Assembly (NCBI GenBank): GCA_032334235.1
Contig: JAVSGI010000003.1
Location: forward strand, 248,001 to 312,000
Direction of reading: 5' to 3'
DNA length: 64,000 bases
Source of the DNA: Paracoccaceae bacterium Fryx2
Lineage (GTDB): Bacteria > Pseudomonadota > Alphaproteobacteria > Rhodobacterales > Rhodobacteraceae
The notes beneath the pieces were generated by a model that searched no databases, was not told the DNA's origin, and saw only the letters and a list, made by a program, of their open reading frames with translations. Made by a program: the position numbers and the translations under genes. How positions within the stretch are numbered: the stretch's first letter is position 1; every line of letters starts with the position of its first letter. This document shows positions 59,906-64,000 of this stretch, in pieces.

Positions 59906-60121
59906 TCACAGCCCCTTGGTGGTGATCACACGCACCTGCCGGATGATCTTGCGCCCCTCGGCCGTGGCAATCTCGCGGTCCAGCACCTCGATGGCGCGGT
60001 CAATCTCGGCCAGGCTGCGGTAATCGACCGTCTTGCCGTCGTAGCTGACCCGCGCCACGCCGCTGGAGCGCTGCGCCGCCAGTGCCTCGCGGCGGATTTT
60101 GAGTTCGGTGATTGTGGGCAT
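59906..60121 (-). CDS. Head-tail adaptor gpW
   Basis: 71 residues: ELKIRREALAAQRSSGVARVSYDGKTVDYRSLAEIDRAIEVLDREIATAEGRKIIRQVRVITTKGL, the gpW family (phage_TAC/head-tail joining). It lies 3 bp before the portal start and 2 bp after the terminase stop. It completes the head before tail attachment. Confidence 0.93.
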   Translation of the reverse strand: MPTITELKIRREALAAQRSSGVARVSYDGKTVDYRSLAEIDRAIEVLDREIATAEGRKIIRQVRVITTKGL

Positions 60122-60123
60122 GT

Positions 60124-62118
60124 TTACCTCATGTAGTTTGAAGCCACTGTTCTGCGCCGTGCGGGGCTGCGCACCGCTCGAATGGATCCGGCGGCGGCCT
60201 TTTCTTGACTCCCTTCATTCTTGCCATCCCCTGCCACCTGCGCCTCCAGATCCACCCAACGCGCCTCGGACCAACGATCAGCCCCGACGATCCAGGCGGC
60301 CGCGCGAGCGTAGACCCGGCAGTCCAGAGCCTCGTTGCGCTCGCGCAGCTTTTGCCATTCAAGCCGGGCAAAGCCGCGCTTGGTGCGGACGGTGACCAAT
60401 TCCTCGGCCACCAGCTGCTTCAGCCATTCGCTTTCGACCCAGTCCGGCAAATGCACGGTGCCGGGCGGATGCTGCACACCCGTTGCCAACTCCTCCCGCG
60501 TCGGGCGCGGCAGGCCGAGGTGGCGGTAGGTCTCCGCCTTGAAGGTGGAGACCGCCACCGTCCAGAGCCGCGCGCCCCGGCGCAGCCGCTTGCCAGCGTC
60601 CGTTACATCGACATAGGTTGGGCCCGACACCGGGCTGGAACGGTTGAATCCTTCGACGCCCTTGACCGGGGCGACTTGTGCCACCCCCTGCCGCCGCGAC
60701 CAGGCATAAACGGCTGGAGCTTCATAACCGGTATCGACGGCGAGCTTGGCCAGCCGGAGCTGCGCACCGTTTTCATGGCTCCATGTCCGGTCCAGAAGCT
60801 TTGTCAGCTCTGCCCATGCGCCCTGATGGTCCGGGCCGCCGTCGATGACAATGTGATCAACCAACCAACTTGTCCCACCCCGACCCCAGGCCCAGACATC
60901 AACCTCGATCCGGTCCTTCTGCACATCGGCCCCGGCGGTCAGGAACAGCCCGCCCTGCGGAACGATCCCCGGCTTCCACGCCTCGCGCCGATCATAAAGC
61001 CGGGTCCAGTCCGGTGCTTCGCCAGATTCCACCCATGTCTCGCCAAGGATCGTGTTCTTGAACGCCCGGATAGCCTCGTCCGAGCCCTGTGCCGCCTCCC
61101 ATGCCCGCACGATCCGCTCCCAGCTCAGCCAGCCGATCGGCGAATAAAGCGCCGAGAGGTGATAACCGACGGTGCCGGGATCGGCGGCGGTGGCGGTTGC
61201 CCGCCAAACGCCTGCCTCCAGCAACGCCGTCTTGTGGTGTTCCGGGATGGGCCGGTCGCAGCCCTCGCAATGGTATTCCGCAGCCTCGGGCCGCCCCTTC
61301 TCCCAGCGCAGCCGCTCGAACTTCAGCCACTGGAACTGGCCGCAATGCGGGCACGGCACGAAGAACCGGCGCTGATCGCTGGCCTCATATTCCCGCTCGA
61401 TCCGGCTCAACCCCCGGATCGTCGGCGTCGAGACCAGAAACACCTTGCGCCGGTGCGCGAAGGTCAGCGACCGCGCCTCGGCCAGACTGATCGGGTCGCC
61501 TTCCTCGTCGGCCGAGGCCGGATAGGCGTCGACCTCATCGAGGAAAATGTAGCGCGCCGGGGTCGAGCGCAGCCCCACGGCCGAGTTCGCCCCGGTCATG
61601 ATCAGGATGCCGCCCGCGAACTCCTTGGACAGCATGGTGTTGCCCGCATCACGCGACCGCGCCGGTTTGACCAGTTCGCGCAGTGCCACGCTTTCCTCGA
61701 TCAGCGGATCGATCCGCTGGCGCGAGTTGCGTTTCGCCAGTTCCACGGTCGGCTGCACCGCGAGCATCGGGCCCGGCGCATGGTGGATGGCAAAGCCGAT
61801 CCAGTTGTTCCCGGCCTCGGTAGCACCGACCTGTGCTGCCTTCATGAATACGATGCGCTGGACAGCGGAACTCGGTGACAGCGCGTCCATGATTTCGCGC
61901 ATGTAGGGCGTGCGTGCTGTACGATAGCGCCCCGGTTCAGCGCTGGCCCGCGATCCCAGCATCCGGTGCGCATCGGCCCACTCCGACACCGTCAGATCGG
62001 CGTCGGGCTTAAGGCCCCGGCCCCAGCTGCGCAGCAGTTGATCGGAACCGTCGAAGGTGTCGGTCTCAACGAAGGTCGATACGGACCTCGGCGAGGCTGT
62101 CGAGTTGGGCACGGACAT
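60124..62118 (-). CDS. terL: Terminase large subunit (GpA family)
   Basis: 664 residues. The packaging ATPase shows MKAAQVGATEAGNNWIGFA (Walker A-like), RYIFLDEVDAYP (Walker B), and a zinc-finger segment CPHCGQFQWLKFERLRWE with CEGC. The C-terminal nuclease is visible around LAKLAVDTGYEAPAVYAWSRRQGVAQVAPVKGVEGFNRSSP. The start at 62118 overlaps TerS by 53 bp, more than the few bases between other genes here. Confidence 0.95.
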   Translation of the reverse strand: MSVPNSTASPRSVSTFVETDTFDGSDQLLRSWGRGLKPDADLTVSEWADAHRMLGSRASAEPGRYRTARTPYMREIMDALSPSSAVQRIVFMKAAQVGATEAGNNWIGFAIHHAPGPMLAVQPTVELAKRNSRQRIDPLIEESVALRELVKPARSRDAGNTMLSKEFAGGILIMTGANSAVGLRSTPARYIFLDEVDAYPASADEEGDPISLAEARSLTFAHRRKVFLVSTPTIRGLSRIEREYEASDQRRFFVPCPHCGQFQWLKFERLRWEKGRPEAAEYHCEGCDRPIPEHHKTALLEAGVWRATATAADPGTVGYHLSALYSPIGWLSWERIVRAWEAAQGSDEAIRAFKNTILGETWVESGEAPDWTRLYDRREAWKPGIVPQGGLFLTAGADVQKDRIEVDVWAWGRGGTSWLVDHIVIDGGPDHQGAWAELTKLLDRTWSHENGAQLRLAKLAVDTGYEAPAVYAWSRRQGVAQVAPVKGVEGFNRSSPVSGPTYVDVTDAGKRLRRGARLWTVAVSTFKAETYRHLGLPRPTREELATGVQHPPGTVHLPDWVESEWLKQLVAEELVTVRTKRGFARLEWQKLRERNEALDCRVYARAAAWIVGADRWSEARWVDLEAQVAGDGKNEGSQEKAAAGSIRAVRSPARRRTVASNYMR

Positions 62119-62671
62119 GGGCTTCCAGAACCTTCTGCATCATGACGGGCTCCAGACTTCCATGATCCGCGATCATCACCCCCAGTTCCGACGCCATCAG
62201 CGCCGCCGCCCGCGCGGGCCACGTCACCCAGGCGTCGCGTTCCTCTCGCGCCAGCCGGAACACCAGGCCCACCGCGCGGTCCCGGTCGATCAACTCGCCC
62301 TTCAGCTTGGCCAGCTTCAGCTTGCGCTCCTGCGCTTTCAGAACCTCGTTGGCGGTCCTGGCCTGCAGAAAGGTCGTGCCGCCGCCAGTGACTGGGGCGG
62401 GCAACCCTTCCTCGCGCAGCGTCTCACCCACGGCCGACAGCGCAGTGTCCGGCACCGGCTTTAGTTTGGGTGCCGGTGCCGGTGACGGTGCATTTCTTGC
62501 CTCGCCACGTTGCTTGGCAGGGTCCGTCATCGCAGCGCGCCGCGCATCAGACGCAGCCGCATCAATCGACCCATCGACGTACTGAACCAGCCGCCCGGTA
62601 TCCTTGGCCTTCTGGATAGCACCGCGCGACAAGCCGACATGGGCGGCATATTGGCGCTCGCTCATCCCCTG
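62066..62671 (-). CDS. Terminase small subunit (Nu1-like)
   Basis: About 201 residues from MQGMSERQYAAHVGLSRGAIQKAKDTGRLVQYVDGSIDAAASDARR, the helix-turn-helix DNA-binding start of phage small terminases, followed by a Pro-rich linker and helical KAQERKLKLAKLKGELIDRDRAVGLVFRLAREERDAWVTWPARAAALMASELGV. I choose the ATG at 62671 (AGGG nearby); 62695 is also possible. A palindrome overlaps the promoter side of this start. Confidence 0.88.
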   Translation of the reverse strand, partial: QGMSERQYAAHVGLSRGAIQKAKDTGRLVQYVDGSIDAAASDARRAAMTDPAKQRGEARNAPSPAPAPKLKPVPDTALSAVGETLREEGLPAPVTGGGTTFLQARTANEVLKAQERKLKLAKLKGELIDRDRAVGLVFRLAREERDAWVTWPARAAALMASELGVMIADHGSLEPVMMQKVLEAHVRAQLDSLAEVRIDLR

Positions 62672-62696
62672 CATCTCGCACCCTGTATTCTTCATA

Positions 62697-62713
62697 AAGC
62701 AATGATATTGCTT
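62697..62713. promoter_or_regulatory. 17-bp palindrome operator at terminase/early gene junction
   Basis: AAGCAATGATATTGCTT, a perfect palindrome around GAT, lies between divergent terminase and small plus-strand genes. A near-identical site, AAGCACTGATATTGCTT, occurs at 63936-63952. The flanks (ATA before, GA after one base) are also shared. The sites look like binding sites of one regulator, such as a phage repressor. Confidence 0.75.
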
Positions 62714-62787
62714 GGAAATGAGTTGATTACACTCTGCGAAGGAGCGATTCTCGGAACAGGAAATCACCCCTGATCGGAGACCAGATC

Positions 62788-63009
62788 ATGACCATCGAGA
62801 CCAAAGCCAAACCCGCCGTACCCGAAGCGTTGATCCTCGAGATCGCCACCAGACACTTCTTCGTCGAAACGCTGGAAACCCGGAACAGCGATCGGCTGGA
62901 TTTCCATGATGTCGCCGTCTGGGCGATGCGCGCCGCCCTTGAAGATGCCTATGAGGCCGGACGCATTGCCGGTGCCAAGGCCATGCTGGCCGCCGCAACC
63001 TCCCGCTGA
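62788..63009 (+). CDS. Small phage protein, DUF6900-like
   Basis: 73 residues: EALILEIATRHFFVETLETRNSDRLDFHDVAVWAMRAALEDAYEAGRIAG. It is a conserved short helical protein of Rhodobacterales phages. No known function. The first of four plus-strand genes transcribed away from the terminase. Confidence 0.75.
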   Translation: MTIETKAKPAVPEALILEIATRHFFVETLETRNSDRLDFHDVAVWAMRAALEDAYEAGRIAGAKAMLAAATSR

Positions 63010-63021
63010 AAGGATCGAACC

Positions 63022-63237
63022 ATGGCCACCACCACCATCCGCATCGACATCGCCACGCTGCCAGACCATCTGGACCGCAGCCGCCTGAACAGCGTCGCCG
63101 CCAGCATCGAGGAGGCGCTGAAGGAGGCAGGAATCAAAGCCGATTGCTCGGACCTGTTCTCTCACCTCAAGATCGAACTGCCGACCGCGCAGCTGGCCGC
63201 CGCCAGCGCCGTGCTGGTCGACCTGCAATTGATCTGA
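63022..63237 (+). CDS. Small hypothetical phage protein
   Basis: 71 residues with ATTTIRIDIATLPDHLDRSRLNSVAASIEEALKEAGIKADC, a mixed beta/alpha small protein. It is 12 bp after the preceding gene. No function recognised. Confidence 0.7.
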   Translation: MATTTIRIDIATLPDHLDRSRLNSVAASIEEALKEAGIKADCSDLFSHLKIELPTAQLAAASAVLVDLQLI

Positions 63238-63250
63238 GGCAGGCCACACA

Positions 63251-63556
63251 ATGAGCACGCGCGCACAGATCGCCATCCAGACCGGCCCCGAGGAATGGGC
63301 GCATATTTACGTCCACTATGATGGGTATCCCTCGCACATGCTGCCCGCGCTCGCGCGCTGGACGCCCAAAGACATCCTCGCCGCCAGTGAGATCAGGCAA
63401 GTGCGCGCTGATGAACTGGACTGTTTCGTGCCGCCACGCGCGCCGCAGATGCTGCCACGCCCAACCTGTCAGTTCTGCCACCTCTACATCTGGCAGGGCG
63501 GCGCTTGGGCCGACATCACCCCAGATACCCCCATGCCCGAAAGGCCCCAGCTATGA
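63251..63556 (+). CDS. Hypothetical phage protein with CX2C pair
   Basis: 101 residues: MSTRAQIAIQTGPEEWAHIYVHYDGYPSHMLPALARWTPKDIL, then RPTCQFCHLYIWQGGAWADI. The Cys pair and the WAHIYVHYDGYP block are conserved in similar phage early proteins. No function recognised. It overlaps the next gene as ATGA. Confidence 0.7.
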   Translation: MSTRAQIAIQTGPEEWAHIYVHYDGYPSHMLPALARWTPKDILAASEIRQVRADELDCFVPPRAPQMLPRPTCQFCHLYIWQGGAWADITPDTPMPERPQL

Positions 63557-63915
63557 CTTTTACCCTGAACTGCCTGCCTGAAGGCGAGATCCTCGCCGAC
63601 CTGATCCGGCGCAACTGCGCCATCGGCTTCGATCTGCGGTTCTGTCGCAGCGTTGCTGTCACGCCCGAGGATCGCGACACCATCACCTGCGACCCGGGCG
63701 AGGCGGAGTTCGCGACGCTGTCTGCCCTCACCGATCTGGGCGAGGCCATCGCGATCCATGACGTCACGCTTTCCAGCGCTGGAGCCGACGAAGTGGCCGC
63801 CATCGCCCGCGCGCTGTTCGTGGCCATGGTCAATGTCCGCCGCGACCCGCCAGATGCTGCGCAGCGCCATGAAACCGAACAGGCAGCACTAATCGATCCC
63901 GACAGGATCGGATGA
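63553..63915 (+). CDS. Hypothetical phage protein
   Basis: 120 residues from MTFTLNCLPEGEILADLIRRNCAIGFDLRFCRSVAVTPEDRDTITCDPGEAEF. It overlaps the previous gene by four bases. Helical C-terminus. No function recognised; likely an early or regulatory phage gene. A copy of the 17-bp palindrome follows it. Confidence 0.7.
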   Translation: MTFTLNCLPEGEILADLIRRNCAIGFDLRFCRSVAVTPEDRDTITCDPGEAEFATLSALTDLGEAIAIHDVTLSSAGADEVAAIARALFVAMVNVRRDPPDAAQRHETEQAALIDPDRIG

Positions 63916-63935
63916 CACGGCGTTGCACGATCATA

Positions 63936-63952
63936 AAGCACTGATATTGCTT
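63936..63952. promoter_or_regulatory. Second copy of the 17-bp palindrome
   Basis: AAGCACTGATATTGCTT, one base different from the site at 62697-62713. It lies downstream of the last gene in the window and probably controls the next transcription unit beyond the window edge. Confidence 0.7.
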
Positions 63953-64000
63953 AGATTTACCTACGACAATCAGCCCACCAGAGCGATGATTGTCACAGGA

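Noticed and set aside
55784-60136. Several long plus-strand open frames opposite capsid, protease and portal
   Set aside because: All mirror clear minus-strand phage genes and contain no motif.
60205-61878. Plus-strand open frame of more than 550 codons opposite the terminase
   Set aside because: Antisense shadow of terL; rich in Arg/Pro/His with no domain motif.

Overview
The window looks like the accessory genome of an alphaproteobacterium, most likely a Rhodobacteraceae/Roseobacter-type organism. The reasons are a GC-rich gene style, an alphaproteobacterial type of gas-vesicle locus, FixL/FixJ-like regulators, lambda-like siphophage genes of the kind carried by Rhodobacterales, and a very heavy insertion-sequence (IS) load. 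The genus is not proven; a gas-vesiculate, IS-rich genus such as Octadecabacter is one guess.

Layout. (1) 0.1-4.5 kb: one hypothetical gene, then a decayed IS1380 transposase gene cut in two by a complete ISAs1-family element with a 10-bp target duplication. (2) 4.5-8.6 kb, plus strand: a histidine kinase missing its N-terminal sensor, a FixJ-like response regulator coupled to it, a PAS hybrid histidine kinase, and an unrecognised protein with a weak TraB-like tail. (3) 8.7-19.8 kb, minus strand: a gas-vesicle locus in the order gvpA, two or three unknown proteins, gvpN, gvpH, gvpF, gvpG, gvpO, gvpJ, a GvpF/L fused to a J-domain, gvpL, gvpS, another GvpF/L, gvpK and a CDC48/VAT-type double AAA ATPase. 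Most neighbours overlap by a few bases, and an intrinsic terminator follows gvpA. (4) 19.8-23.3 kb: IS5/ISAs1 remnants and an intact IS1380 transposase. (5) 23.3-63.9 kb: late genes of lambda-like prophages, read right to left.

The prophage part appears to be two related phages fused at IS elements. Module A (43.2-63.9 kb) has small early genes, terminase, gpW, portal, protease, decoration protein, capsid, tail genes including a G/GT pair with a -1 frameshift site, tape measure, and part of a tail-tip protein J. Module B (23.3-41.3 kb) has a broken tail gene, an NlpC-like gene, a complete J, fibres, a holin/endolysin/spanin lysis cassette and more fibres. The IS3 and IS1634 elements between them lack matching flanking repeats, as expected after IS-mediated deletion or recombination. 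Plus-strand cargo genes (two VapBC-type toxin-antitoxin pairs, a bactofilin and a tRNA) sit between the late genes; a minus-strand HU gene does too.

The most unusual system is at the distal end of module B (23332-26219). A 95-residue protein has a tail-fibre-like N-terminus, a Gly/Ser-rich middle and the C-terminus NCNCNCRC. It is encoded between two 2-oxoglutarate/Fe(II)-oxygenase-like genes, followed by a radical-SAM/SPASM enzyme, and all four genes overlap. This resembles a phage-encoded pathway that post-translationally modifies a tail-associated, RiPP-like peptide. An IS21 element now interrupts the operon upstream of it.
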